From Oscarella lobularis (lineage: Eukaryota; Porifera; Homoscleromorpha; Homosclerophorida; Oscarellidae), in the NCBI RefSeq assembly GCF_947507565.1, contig NC_089186.1, forward strand, positions 1,674,001 to 1,738,000: DNA of 64,000 bases, read 5' to 3'. Shown piece by piece: positions 1 through 13,300 of the stretch. The notes under the pieces are model-generated. The model was not told the DNA's origin. It saw only the letters and a program-made list of their open reading frames with translations, and did no database searches. The position numbers and the translations under genes are program-made. The first letter of the stretch is position 1. Every line of letters begins with the position of its first letter.

Positions 1-1880
<1,880 letters not shown>

Positions 1881-2126
1881 GAGCCTGATAGAGTCGATAG
1901 CAACTGAAAGCTACTTAATTGTTATTGTTACTCAACGATTACGGCACTATTGATTTTTGTGTAAAGTCGAAAATCAAATTATGTCGTGCGGCATAAAGAC
2001 GAAGAACTTCTCAGTGCTTTTTTCGTTGGAACGTAGCTCTGTTTTCGCTTTTTCTCTTGTGTGTGACGTTCGAACGATGACGTCGGCGTCCACATCCGCT
2101 TTAGCCGGGGAATTTCTTCGTCAAAG
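1881..2126. promoter_or_regulatory. Short divergent promoter region XYLB / SMARCC
   Basis: The 246 bp between the two start codons must hold both 5' UTRs and promoters. CRE-like TGACGTC/GACGTC cores appear near 2078-2092, close to the SMARCC start. No TATA box was seen. The role is inferred from position only. Confidence 0.4.
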
Positions 2127-5100
2127 ATGGCGGTCAGAAAAAAAGACGGAGGACCGAATTTGAAGCACTACGAGTCGCCGGACGTCGTCGCCTTGTTCGA
2201 CAGCGTTCGCAACTGGCTCACGAAGAACGCGAAAAAGGTGAGGGGCTCCGCTCGAGGAACGCAGACGCGCGCGCTCATCCAAATCGCCTCCCCGCAGCAC
2301 GTCCAAGCCGATCCGCCGACGAACAAGGCACTAGCAACGCTCGCCTGCCAACTCATGCAATTCCAAGAGGTAGCCCGAGCTTCGCGCGATCGATTTCTCG
2401 CCTCCGAGTTTCTCCTTGCACAGGACTCGCTCGGAAAAGGCGCGACGAGTCCTCCAATGACGCGAATTCCGGCGAAACTCTTCGCCGATTACGCGCCGGG
2501 CGGCGCGCTCTGCCAAGCGCTCGCGATCGCCTATCGAACGAAAGCGGAGCAATCGTGGAGACGATTCGACTTTCAAAGTCCGTCGCGAGTCGATAAGAAC
2601 GTCGAGATGATGGCAGTCGTTGAGCAAACGCTAGTAGAGGTAAGAGAAGGAGTATTTGAGTCAAGTAGTAGAGGAGTATTTGAGTCCATCAGACCATTAT
2701 ATCAATGTTCTAGAGACCCTTTTATTATATCATAAATGCCTTGAGGAACTGTCCTACTTCGCTATAGTAGCGTCCTTTAGCGTTCTTATCTGTTTATTGC
2801 TAACCTGGCAGTACAGTACGCAGGAACAGTACTCTACAATTTCGTTTTTTCTTTAGCAAAACTTTCTGACTTTTCCCGTTATTTACATACGCGATGACGT
2901 CGATAAGTTGGAGTCGGCGAGGCTCACTGACATTGCGCAGTCTCATAAGGTGATGCTTGCTCTCCTGGATATATGCGCTCCTTTGATTGTGACGTCTGGC
3001 TTTTTGTGTTATAGGCTACGATTACTTCTGACCCTAAGCAAGCGACTCACATCATACACCCGGCTCCTCCACCTCTCCCAGACGGTAAATCGCTATTGAA
3101 TAAGTGTATTGATTATTCACTGGTTCTCGCTTTTAGAGGAATGGCTGAGACCGTTGTTGAAGAAGGATAAGCAAGTGCTAGTCCATTGGTGGTACTATCC
3201 AGACAGCTATGACAGCTGGGTGTCAGCCAGTGAAGTCGACGAAGACCCAGAGCCGCCACCAGAATTCAACAAACAGTGGGAAGTAAGAAGAATAAATTTA
3301 TTTAATCATAGTTTTCATTTTTTAATCTAAGGTGAATGCAAGATGGCTTTTGGACTTGGAGATTTACAATGAGTGGATGAACGAGGAAGACTACGAAGTG
3401 ACCGAGAGAGATTCCTCTTCTCCAGGTGATTTCTTTAGACGATGACGTCATAATATTTATACAATGGTTTCTACATAGGTCAAGGTCGACGACGGAGCAT
3501 TCAAAAAGGAAAACTTCATTTGGCGGATGACGTACGTTGTAGTTTAGTGAGCTTTTATTAATTTTTTTTAATTTTTATTAATTTTCAGGATGAGTCAGGT
3601 AGAGCTGCTACTGTCGCTTGTATCCATTCTTCTGAGTATTCCTCTTTGTGGCGCAGGTAAAAGAAAGGGAAAGAGAAAACGTTCTCCATCACCGCAGGAC
3701 CCAGCAAAGAAACGAAAAGGAAGAGGGTGAGAGCACGAAGCATTCGCTTACATGAATTGAGAAAATCTGATTTAGACGATTGGCAAAGAAACGACGAGAT
3801 GATTCAGAGTAAGTAAACGAAGGGCAATCAGCTTAGTAGTATTATTGAGATTTCTTTTTTTTCGTTTATTAGTGACGCGACGAAAGACATGGATGATCCA
3901 TCTCCTGTACCAAATGTATGCAAATCATTTTTATTAATTATTTAATAAATAAAAGTCTTATAGGTCACTGAAGTTTATACGCCAGAATGTAAAGTTAAAA
4001 TCTTTTTTGGGATTATCTATGTTTATTTTTGATGAACAGCTAATTCAAAGGCGAGCCGCGATCCCAACTGTCATCCCAGCGCGTCGAGCACGCTGGAAGA
4101 TATATCCAATAACACCCCAAGCGTCGCCTCTGACAGCAAAGAAGGTAAATAAATATTCAGGGCTTGTTACCTTTATTTCTAGTATTCCGTTTTTCTTCTA
4201 GATGCTGATGACAAGAGCGTCGAGCCAATGGAGGCTGAGAATTCCAAGAGTGCAGCTGAGAACGACGACAAGGAGGGTTCGACTGAAAGTCCAGCTGCTG
4301 CTCCCCCTCCTCCTCCTCCTCCTGCTCCTCCTAAGCCCGTCAAGCCTCTAGGGGAAAACGTCATCGCCGGTCAAAGTCGGCACGTGATAATACCGAGCTA
4401 CGCAGCTTGGTTTGACTATAGCAGGTGAGAGCGGGGAGTAGATAGGCCATTTCATGCTAGACAACGTAAAAAACTCAGACCAGTGCCGTGAATTTGGTTC
4501 TGACATCAACACAGTACCGTTCAGAAGTTTAGGCATCCTCTCAGAGAAACCGCTCACCTCTGCCAAACCCTTAGCGTTGTCATGCAATTTAGTAGTCTAA
4601 AACTTTATAGCACATGGGTACATGGCGTTTCGATGAGGCGATACAGTAATTCAGCGTTCCTCTCTTCACAGTAGATGTCTTAGCCTTAGAAATCTTTTGA
4701 GAGTTTCTTCTCCTCCACGTGTATATGTTTTCTAGCATACATGCTATCGAAAAGCGAGCCGTACCCGAATTCTTCAACGGTAAAAATAAGTCCAAGACAC
4801 CTGAAGTGTAAGCAAGGGAACCCGTTAATCCATGCCCATCCCAATCAACGCATTTCAGCTACATGGCCTGTCGCAATTTTATGATCGACACATACCGATT
4901 ATCGCCTCAAGACTACTTGACGTCGACGGCGTGCAGGAGAAATCTCCTTGGCGACGTTTGTGCAATTATTAGGTATCCGTCTCCCTCAATTGGTATATGC
5001 TAGATTAGATAGACACCTGTTCTGCGTAGGATTCACTCTCTGCTTGAGCAGTGGGGTCTGATTAATTATCAAATTGAGCCGGAGCGGCGTCCCAGCGAGC

Positions 5101-7463
5101 TGGGACCACCGCTCACGTCACATTTTAATGTCTTGGTTGATACACCGTCGGGGGTGAAGGCGTGCGACCCGTTGAAATCGAAACTGGTAAATAGATCCTC
5201 GTGGCTAGAGTGTTAGTATTGAATTATGATTGGATCTTTTAGTCTGCTGCTGATCAGGTTGCGCAGATTAAAGATTCCGGCAATGAGGGTGATAAATCAG
5301 GGGCGGGGAAAACAGATTTGACGAATTTTGGGTACCAAATAAATTGGATGACGAAGGGACGTGAGAACGAGTTTTTTATTGCTAGGCTGAGAACGGATAT
5401 ATATCTAAAAAAGGATGCAATCAGTGGAAGTCAAGTATGAGCAATAAAACCGTATTGAATAGTCTATTACTATAGTGACTTCTCTTAGGATTTTGTGTCG
5501 TTTCGTGAGTGGAATGATCAGGAGACGTTGCGACTTCTTGAGGTAATAATAAAGAGGGGATCTTATCTTCTATCTGTTATTTGCGTTCTCTAGGCACTCG
5601 AGATGCACAAAGACGACTGGAACAAAGTCGCTGAGCACGTCGGCTCTCGCACGCAAGACGAATGCGTTCTCCACTTCCTTCGTCTGCCCATCGAAGATCC
5701 CTTCGTCGACAGCGGAGCCAAGGAGAGCTCCTCCCAAGGCAAGAACTCAATACTCGTTCCGTGGAAGAGTATATATAATAAGGTGACTTGTTTAGGCTCT
5801 CTGGCCGGCGAGTCGGTTCCGTTTGCGAGGACGGGGAATCCGGTGATGGCTACGGTTGCCTTTCTCGCGTCGGCCGTGGATCCGCGCGTGGCCGCTGCCG
5901 CTGCGAAGGCTGCTATTGGTTAGAAATAAGGATCTTTGGTAGAGAGTTTGCTATGCACGTTTTTGTTTCGTGTAGAGGAGTTTTCTAGTATAAAAGAGGA
6001 GGCAAAGAAAGAGAACAAGGAAAACTCAGAAGGCAGGATAATATTTATTTATTTATTAAATATTTATATCGTGCTTTTTAGGGACTAGTGGGAATGATGA
6101 AAAGGTTTAGGACGTCGTTATGTCTCGACTTTATTCTCTGTAGCTTGTTTTTTTAACAGGAAAGCGGTGAAACGTCTTCTGAGAGGTCAGATCGTCCTCT
6201 TCAGGATGGAAACGTTCAGACGGCCGCTGCTTCCGCCTTAGCAGCAGCCACAATCAAAGCAAAGGTAGGGTGCAATAGGAAAAGAAGTTGACGTTTCGTT
6301 TCTAATACTTTTATCCAGCACTTGGCTGCCGTCGAAGAGAGATCAATCAAGGGTCTCATAGCCGGCCTAGTGGAAACGCAGATGAAGAAACTCGACATCA
6401 AACTACGCCACTTTGAAGAGCTCGAGACGATAATGGACAGAGAATTAGAAAACGTAAGAGAAGGAGAAGGGGACCCCACCTAAAAAATCGTATTCAAACG
6501 TCGAAATTTCAGCTGGAAACGCAACGCCAAGCGCTCGTCGCCGAACGACTCCGCTTCTCCGAAGAACAGCGCAAGCTGGCCGAACTCCAATGGCAACACC
6601 AGCAGCTACAAAGCCAAGCAAAAGCGACGGCGTCTCTCGCCGGCGAGAGCGCCAAGGGAGGAGACCTCGCGACGACGACGACGACTCCGCCTCGCGTCGA
6701 TCTTCCCCTTCCTCTACCCATCACCGCCGGAGCGGCGGCGTCGGCTGTTCCCGTGCCGGACGCCGTCGTTCCCATGGAAACGAGCGAACCGGCTGCGCAA
6801 CCCGTCGCCGCCGCCGTTGCCGCTGAGCCGGCGGAAAGTCCGGCTGTTTCCACGACGACAGATAAATCGAGCAACCCGGGCGTCGTTCTTACGAACATGG
6901 AACAGGATGAAGAACCGAAGGCGGTTACCATGGCGTCGACGACGGCGGCGGTGGTGGCGCCGGCAACGATGACGCCTATGCTGAATGTTTCGTCGTCCGG
7001 CTCTGTTACCACGGCAACAGGTGACGTCACTCGGTCGCTATCGCTCTCGTCGTCGCAGCCGCTTACGCACGTTTCTCCGTCGCCGGCTGGGGGGCTATCG
7101 TATCCGGCCCCGGGATCATCGTCTCTCTATTCGCTTCCCAATCGGTCGCCGGCTAGTTTGCCTCTAGCGCAGTCCTCGCCTGCGTCGACCGTTCACTATG
7201 GACAGTCGGTTGTGCCGCCGCAACGCTACCAGACCGCACCTCCACAGCATCGGCTTGGGCTTCAGCCTCCAATGACGGCGGCGGCGGCGACGGCTCAATC
7301 GCAAGCGCCGTCTTATCACATGATACCTCAGGCGAGCGTTTCGGGCAAGCCTGCAGCAGCAGCTCAGTTTGCGTTGTCACAGCAGCAAGCGACGTACGGG
7401 GGGCAGCGATATGGGGCCCCCGGTTCTTATCCTCCTTCACAGCAACAGTATAGGCATCAGTAG
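2127..7463 (+). CDS. SMARCC: SWI/SNF (BAF) core subunit SMARCC (BAF155/BAF170, Swi3/Moira family), complete
   Basis: Scaffold subunit of the SWI/SNF chromatin remodelling complex in the nucleus. It starts [11 protein letters not shown], as in vertebrate SMARCC. Exons in order code the N-terminal region ([24 protein letters not shown]), a module ending [17 protein letters not shown] and [11 protein letters not shown] (3130-3400), a basic stretch ([17 protein letters not shown], about 3660-3720), [10 protein letters not shown], a proline run, the SWIRM domain ([15 protein letters not shown] to [19 protein letters not shown], 4380-5190), the SANT domain ([38 protein letters not shown], 5490-5700), [20 protein letters not shown], a C-terminal coiled coil ([34 protein letters not shown], 6320-6450) and a long Ala/Pro/Gln/Ser-rich tail ending at 7463. 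Introns are mostly 50-150 bp. One looks GC-AG (about 5740-5791). The 3' two thirds are duplicated at 21.54 kb. Confidence 0.95.
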
Positions 7464-7959
7464 AGTTCTTGATGGTTTTATGCTTGCACGAGTAACTGGC
7501 AGGCGGTTAGTTTGCGAAAGAGTTAGGGTTAAAATTTATCGTAATATGTGGGGCGCCTCCTAGAAATTTTTCGCGTTGTGTGAATTTCCTTTTTAGGCGG
7601 CATTTGATGACGTCAACGTAGCGCGCTATCGCCGGCAGCGTGGACGACGAAACGACGAGAAAATGGCACGAAACGGCTCAGGTACGACGCTCTGTACTCT
7701 TTTATATGCGTTTTGAAACGTTCTCGGTCCTTTGCTTTCTGTTGCAAAGGCGCGAAGTGGCGATTCTCGCGTATCCTTCGCGACGTCGTTATAAGACGCT
7801 CAAAAGCGCGTTTAGAGAACACGTTCTGACTTTATAACATCTACTTCGTATCGATTAACGGTTTTCTTGGCCCGAAAAAGAGTCGAACGGCTCAGGAACC
7901 CCTTCTCCTCCCTCCATCGAATTTTCGATCGCCGATTCATTAGCTAGGGCGGGTCTTCC

Positions 7960-8590
7960 GACGCAGAATTTCTTAAATAATACATAAATATTGTTCGAAA
8001 GAGTTTTGATATCTCGTAAAGTCCGTGGAATCAAATTTGCTTACCGTTATTCGTAGGGGCAGGGTTGCTCTCACGTGTAACGGAAGTGAGTCGTTTTTGA
8101 GCGAAATTTGACGTGTACTGAACGTTCGACCCCGTAGACGTGTTAGAATAACAAAATGCAATAGATCTGGCTCGTTTGTTTGGAAATCCGCGATGTCAGG
8201 TTTTTAGGCAACCGTGAGCTATAGCACACGCTTTTTGGTCAAAAACCTCATCTCTCAGAATTCCGAAGTATCGGTGTCAAACAATAAGGGTTTGGTACCT
8301 TGTTGACCTCCCGGTCTCCAAAATGTCGAGCGCGCAAATTTTCGGCTTTTTTGAAGGGCGTGTCTAATATTAACTCATACCGGAAGGAGGTCTTTTTCGG
8401 GGCGAAATTTGACCTCCATCAACTGTTCGACTTCGTAGAAATGTTAAACTAGTATAGTACAATATATCTAGTGCGTTTAATTGGAAATCCGTGACTTGAG
8501 ATTTTTAAGCAACCGTGAACTATAGCACACGGTTTTTGGTCATTTTGGTGACCTCTCCGATTCCTAAGATTTCTTTATGGAACGATGGGT
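7960..8590. repeat. Tandem repeat, period about 300 bp, two copies
   Basis: The phrase AACCGTGAGCTATAGCACAC recurs as near copies starting near 8213 and 8513, exactly 300 bp apart. Surrounding text is shared too (GGAAATCCG, CGGAAG, TTTGACCTCCA-type phrases). The second spacer has three copies of the same unit. Confidence 0.75.
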
Positions 8591-8861
8591 ATTGGTTGCC
8601 TGTTTGAACCCGCGGTACCAAATGGACTTCACACCTCAAATTTTGGCGAAAATTCGAATTTTCGTAGATGCTTTATATCAGCACACGGATCAATTCCCTC
8701 CTTCTCCACGGTGTTCCTACGGCTTTTCAAGGTAAATGAGACAACGGATATGAGTCTTCAATGCGCTGAATTGATTTTCTTTTCAGTTTTCTTCTCCCCA
8801 ACGCGTCGATCAATCCGACGATTTTTAGATGCAGAAAGAAGAAGACGTAGACGAAGACATC

Positions 8862-9095
8862 ACCCTGGGGACTTGGGTCAAAGTCTCCCTCCTTGTGGGC
8901 TGGAGGTTAATCAGCTTCTCTCCTGTGGACTTGGGTTAAAGTTCACCCTGGTGACTTGGGTTAAAGTCTCCCTCCTTGTGGGCTGGAGGCTAATGTGCTC
9001 TCTCCTGGGGACTTGGGTCAAAGTCTTCCTCCTTGGTGGCTGGAGGTTAATGTGCCTACCCCCTGTGGACTTGGGTTAAAGTTCACTGTGGGGAC
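8862..9095. repeat. Minisatellite of GACTTGGGT / CTCCCTCCTTG phrases
   Basis: At least five reiterations of a GGACTTGGGTCAAAGT-type phrase alternate with CTCCCTCCTTGTGGGCTGGA and CCTGTGGACTTGGGTTAAAG. The repeat gives an open but meaningless frame. It is repeated at 26530-26765. Confidence 0.8.
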
Positions 9096-9165
9096 TGCAG
9101 TCTCAGTCCCACCGCTTGGCCAGGAGGTGAAGCGGCAGCGCAGGAGCGGCGGCCCAGGGACAACG

Positions 9166-9222
9166 AAAGGAGGAGGAGGAGGGGGAGGAGGGGGAGGAGG
9201 AGGAGGAGGAAGGGGAGACAAG
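9166..9222. repeat. GGA-rich purine tract
   Basis: A run of GGA triplets with small interruptions ends in GGGGAGACAAGAAG. The second spacer has a much shorter run at 26848-26876, so its length differs between the copies. Confidence 0.8.
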
Positions 9223-9308
9223 AAGACTTTTAATTTTTAATTTTGTACATCCGGGATATTATCAATAAAAATTTGGCCATACGTTCCCCTACTTTTTCGC
9301 TCAAAACG

Positions 9309-9357
9309 GCACGCGACGCAGAATGACGTATTGCAATGCGTCATTTGCGTCGCGTGC
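9309..9357. repeat. Imperfect inverted repeat 1 (GCACGCGACGCA arms)
   Basis: The left arm starts GCACGCGACGCAGAATGACG and the right arm ends CGTCATTTGCGTCGCGTGC. They are complementary apart from one extra base, around a spacer of about 10 bp. It is kept at about 26962-27010 in the other spacer. It would form a strong hairpin. Confidence 0.8.
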
Positions 9358-9360
9358 TTT

Positions 9361-9448
9361 AGTTTAGCTTTGCTAGGGACTGTCACGTAAGAACGCTCGC
9401 TTTCGCATGGGCAAGATGAGCGCCGAGTCCCTAACAAAGCTAAACTGA
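9361..9448. repeat. Inverted repeat 2 (AGTTTAGCTTTG arms)
   Basis: AGTTTAGCTTTGCTAGGGACT near 9361-9381 is matched in reverse by AGTCCCTAACAAAGCTAAAC near 9428-9448, with about 46 bp between the arms. A third pair (TGCTCTTGTCTCC against GGAGATCAAGAGCA) follows at once, near 9450-9486. All are present in the second spacer. Confidence 0.75.
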
Positions 9449-10347
9449 CTTGCTCTTGTCTCCATACCCTGGAGATCAAGAGCAGACAAAAGAAAGCATG
9501 CAACAATTATCATGCACCAAATTTAGCATGCAAAAAAGTCAATTCTTCTCTTCTTCATATTCCTCTTCTGAAAAGCTAAAAACAACGAAAGACGCTCATA
9601 CCAAAGGACCACGCGACGTCGAGAGGGTAGAAAAAAAAGAGACCTAGCCGAAGAGGAAAATCACAGCGTCTACCGAGAGTTCCTCGCTGCGAGTGAGCAG
9701 AAGGACAAGACAACTCTACTGGGTATATGGGGTCCCACTTGCGCTGGAAGCTCGGACGGGTGTGTGGTAGGCATTTCATAAAGAATACCTCATCGATCGG
9801 TCGCGAAGAGCGACGAGAAGCGGACCCATTTGCCGAATCGCGATCTCAATCGGCCGCCTAAAAGATCGATGCGACGAAACTCTTAAAACGCGTGTTTCAA
9901 GACCTCTTACGTGCGACGAGGAAGAGAACGCGACGAGGAAGAGAGCAGACGTAGACATCGGTTCTTAGGGGGACCCCGCGACGCGACGGCGCTTAGAGGC
10001 ATCCACGGACCTATTCAAGAGCCTTACCGAGACGCCGTACAGTTTCGTACGAACGAGAAAAGACAGAGAGACGCCTCACCGCGGCGTCGAACGTTAAAAC
10101 TTCAAATCTTTTGTTCGCGCATGCGCAGACCCTAAAAATAGCTAATACATCAATAGCACATAAACTGGTATGTATCAAAATACGTAAAAAAGTTCCAGTT
10201 ATAATGCCTGGCGGCTAATATCCAAGACATGTCAAATACGAGTTTGATAAGACTACATAAAAATACTGACGTAAAAAAGGAGATACAAAAGCATATGTAA
10301 AGTAAAAATATAGTTAAAAAAATGGTGTAATAACATCAAAAAATAAC

Positions 10348-13300
10348 TCAGCTACGCCCAATGCTACTCTGCGGCCAAGGCCCCAATACCAGACTCACCT
10401 GGCCTTCTCCGTGCATCTTACCCTTTACCATTCTTCTCGCAACGCACTCCTCATAAGCGCGCGACTCTTGGATTCGCTCCAGCACAGCCAAACACACGTC
10501 TGCAGATGGCCTCGCGCTTCGATCCTCTTCAATCATTCGACGACAAATCTTCTTCACGTCGGGATGAGCTACTCTCGACGCCTGCTCCACTCGAAGAATC
10601 GCAACCGGTTGCTGTCCAATCATCAATTCAATCAGAGTAACCCCCAAGCTGTATAGGTCTGCCTTTTTGGTGTTGCGCATACCTTTTTCCGGGCTTCGTT
10701 CTGGGGCTAGATATTCGGGACTCAATGGTCCGGCCGAGAGCGAGACTTGGGCGAAGCGAGCGGCGCCCAAATCGCATATTTTCGCCTCCATAAGTGACGT
10801 CACGACTATATTCGTTGAGCGAATGTCCCCGTGCAAAATACCGTCAGGACCGAGCTGATGAAGATAGCCAATTCCAGCTGTCATCCCCAACGCCAGATCG
10901 ATTTGCTCCCTTAGAGAGAGCAGCTGCTTGCAACGAACAGATGCCTTGATGACATCAGACAGAGAGCCCTCAAGAAGCTCGGTGACGATTCGAAGCGGCG
11001 TGTCGTTGACCGTCGTTACGCCGCATAGGAAGACGATGTTGGGATGGCGAGCGCGGGTGCAAATAGCGATCTCTTGCTTGAAAAGATCGAGGTAGTAGTC
11101 GGTGTCGAGGCAATCAAAGAACGTTTTCACCGCCACAGGACATCCACGCCAATAACCAACTTTAACCTCTGAAAGGAAACGAAGAAAATAAAGAATAGGA
11201 TTCTCAACACAAAAAGACTAATCGACTATTGTGTGAAGAAATGCGTCCCTCAACGTATACTTACCTCCGTAGGATCCCCCTCCAAGCCGAATGGTCGTCA
11301 TCTTCACATCAGCCACGGGAATGTGAAGAAGGTCGTCCTGCTCTTTTGCGCTCTCGAGTCTTTTGTCTTTTTCATCGCAAAGAGATCGTAATTCGGCTAT
11401 CGTATCCTCGAAGCGGCGAGCTGCAAAATAAAATGTATTTTTCTCGTGCAACTGAAAGGATGCTTACCACGCTCCTCAGCTGAAGTCCGTGTTTCTTCAG
11501 CCCTTGCAAGTGCCTCTTCGACCTCTTTTCGAGCATCTAAGAAATTTATTTATATATCACGCCAATTGAAATTTCATTTGGATTCTACCAAGGAGTGCCT
11601 CTTCAGATCTTTGCGAGCGAGCGACAAGATATCTAGATGACTCTTGAATGCGTTCCACTTCTTTTTCTCCTCTAGCTGAAGCGCGAATCGTTGCGTCCAA
11701 CCGCTCACGCAACCTTACCACTTCCTTAGATTGAAAGAAGATACAAATAATTATGAAAATTCTCAAAAAACTTACTTGAACAGAGCTGTCGTCTCGTTTG
11801 TTCTGCTGGGCCTTCAAGTCACTGATTTCCTGTTGCATCTCCTCTCTTTCCTATAACCAAACGCTTCAAACATGAACTGGTTCTTCTCATGATAGCATTC
11901 CTGAGGAGACGCCCAGTTCAATGGATCTTCCGAACATTGAAGAACATTAATCTGATAATTAGAATATTAATCCAATTAGTTCACAATCATAAACTCAATT
12001 GACCTCCTTTAGACATTGAATAGCTTCTTCGCTTTCACTCGCCGCCGCTTCTTGCAAAAATCGGCGAGTTTCCTAAATTAATAAGTAATCTCACATATAT
12101 TTGATTTTCACTTTGATTTACAGACGACAGTTGCGTGGCTTTGATTCCCGCTTTTACAACACGATGAAAGAGATCGAGTCGTCCTCCCATGATCGCCACA
12201 TCAAGAACGAATTCTCCTTTCTTTGTCTTTGCATACATGTTGCAGCCTTCTTTCAATAGAAAATCAATGACGTTGTCACTGCCAAACTCAATGGCAGTCA
12301 CAAGAGGAGTGCAGCCCCACTACAAAGAAAGCATTTGCAAAAATAAATAACAATAGACACCATACCTCATCTTGAACTTCAATATCGGCGCCGTTGGAAA
12401 TCAATAAGCTGACTATTCTGTCATCATCACTTTGCGCTGCCAAATGAAGAACCGAATTAATATCCTAATTTAAATTGTCAATCAGATAATTCATATTTGA
12501 GAAGAACAAGTTGAAGAACCTGGTCATTGAACTTTGAAAGTAACCATTCTGCTGTTTCGTAATGTTTCTCAATACAGGCCAATGCCAATGCGCCGTGACC
12601 TTTCTATTGTGAAATACAAGTGTTACATTGATAAATTAAAGTCATATTCTTGCATGATCAATGGCGTGACGATTGCAACCCTTGCTAAGAAGGAAATTAG
12701 CAAATTCATTGTGCCCGTAAAGAACGGCGCGAAGAAAGGGAGTTCTCCCCCGCTATAAAATCACATCGTAATAATGCGAATATTTATATAAAACTAACCT
12801 TGTCTTTGGCCTCAACATTGGCGCCTCTTTCAATTAGAACTTCAGCAACTTCTCTTTCGTTATATGTCGCCGCCCAATGAAGTGAGGTGCGCCCAAACTA
12901 AATCAAAGATATTGATACAGCTGCACATAAGAATACCTCTAATCCATACGTAGTCCGTTTCAAATTGGGAAAATCGCATTTTGAGAAGTTTCTTCACCAT
13001 TTCAACTCGGCCATTAGCACTAGCAATTCCCAACACGCCATTACCCACCTGCAAGAATCATACAGTAAAAACCAAACGTTCATGCTAGAGAAATAAATTC
13101 CTTATTCTTTGCTTGAACGTCACATCCTTTCGATATTAACATATCCAGCAAATCAAAATTGCCAACGGCCGCAGAAAGTAAAATTGGTGTGCTTCCATTC
13201 TACAACAAAAACATAACGAGACAGTAGAAAGAACCACTAAACAAACTTTGACAAGATGAATTAAAACACAGAAGATACCTCATCTTCAACTTCAAGATTA

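Larger units (their letters stand above)
7464..10347. other. Repeat-rich spacer A (no supported gene)
   Basis: About 2.9 kb between the SMARCC stop and the kinase A stop. It holds a two-copy 300-bp tandem repeat, a CT/GGA-rich minisatellite, a GGA tract and three consecutive inverted repeats, all listed separately. The whole stretch recurs at 24819-28083 with small changes. Open frames here are low-complexity or not conserved in frame, so I call no gene. A short frame near 7640 (MDDETTRKWHETAQ, followed by a possible donor) is kept in the other copy but matches nothing I know. Confidence 0.6.

Noticed and set aside
4300-4335. CCT/CTC run in SMARCC as a repeat insertion
   Set aside because: It codes a proline run in frame. 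The copy at 21.6 kb has a shorter run, which is ordinary slippage.
6509-7440. Antisense open frames over the SMARCC tail
   Set aside because: Mirror of the Ala/Pro/Gln-rich coding strand. The sense frame matches the family, so these are shadows.
8585-9240. Long open frames with Arg-rich then GDLGQSLP-type repeats
   Set aside because: They run through the minisatellite and GGA tract. The frame differs between the two spacers and no domain is visible.
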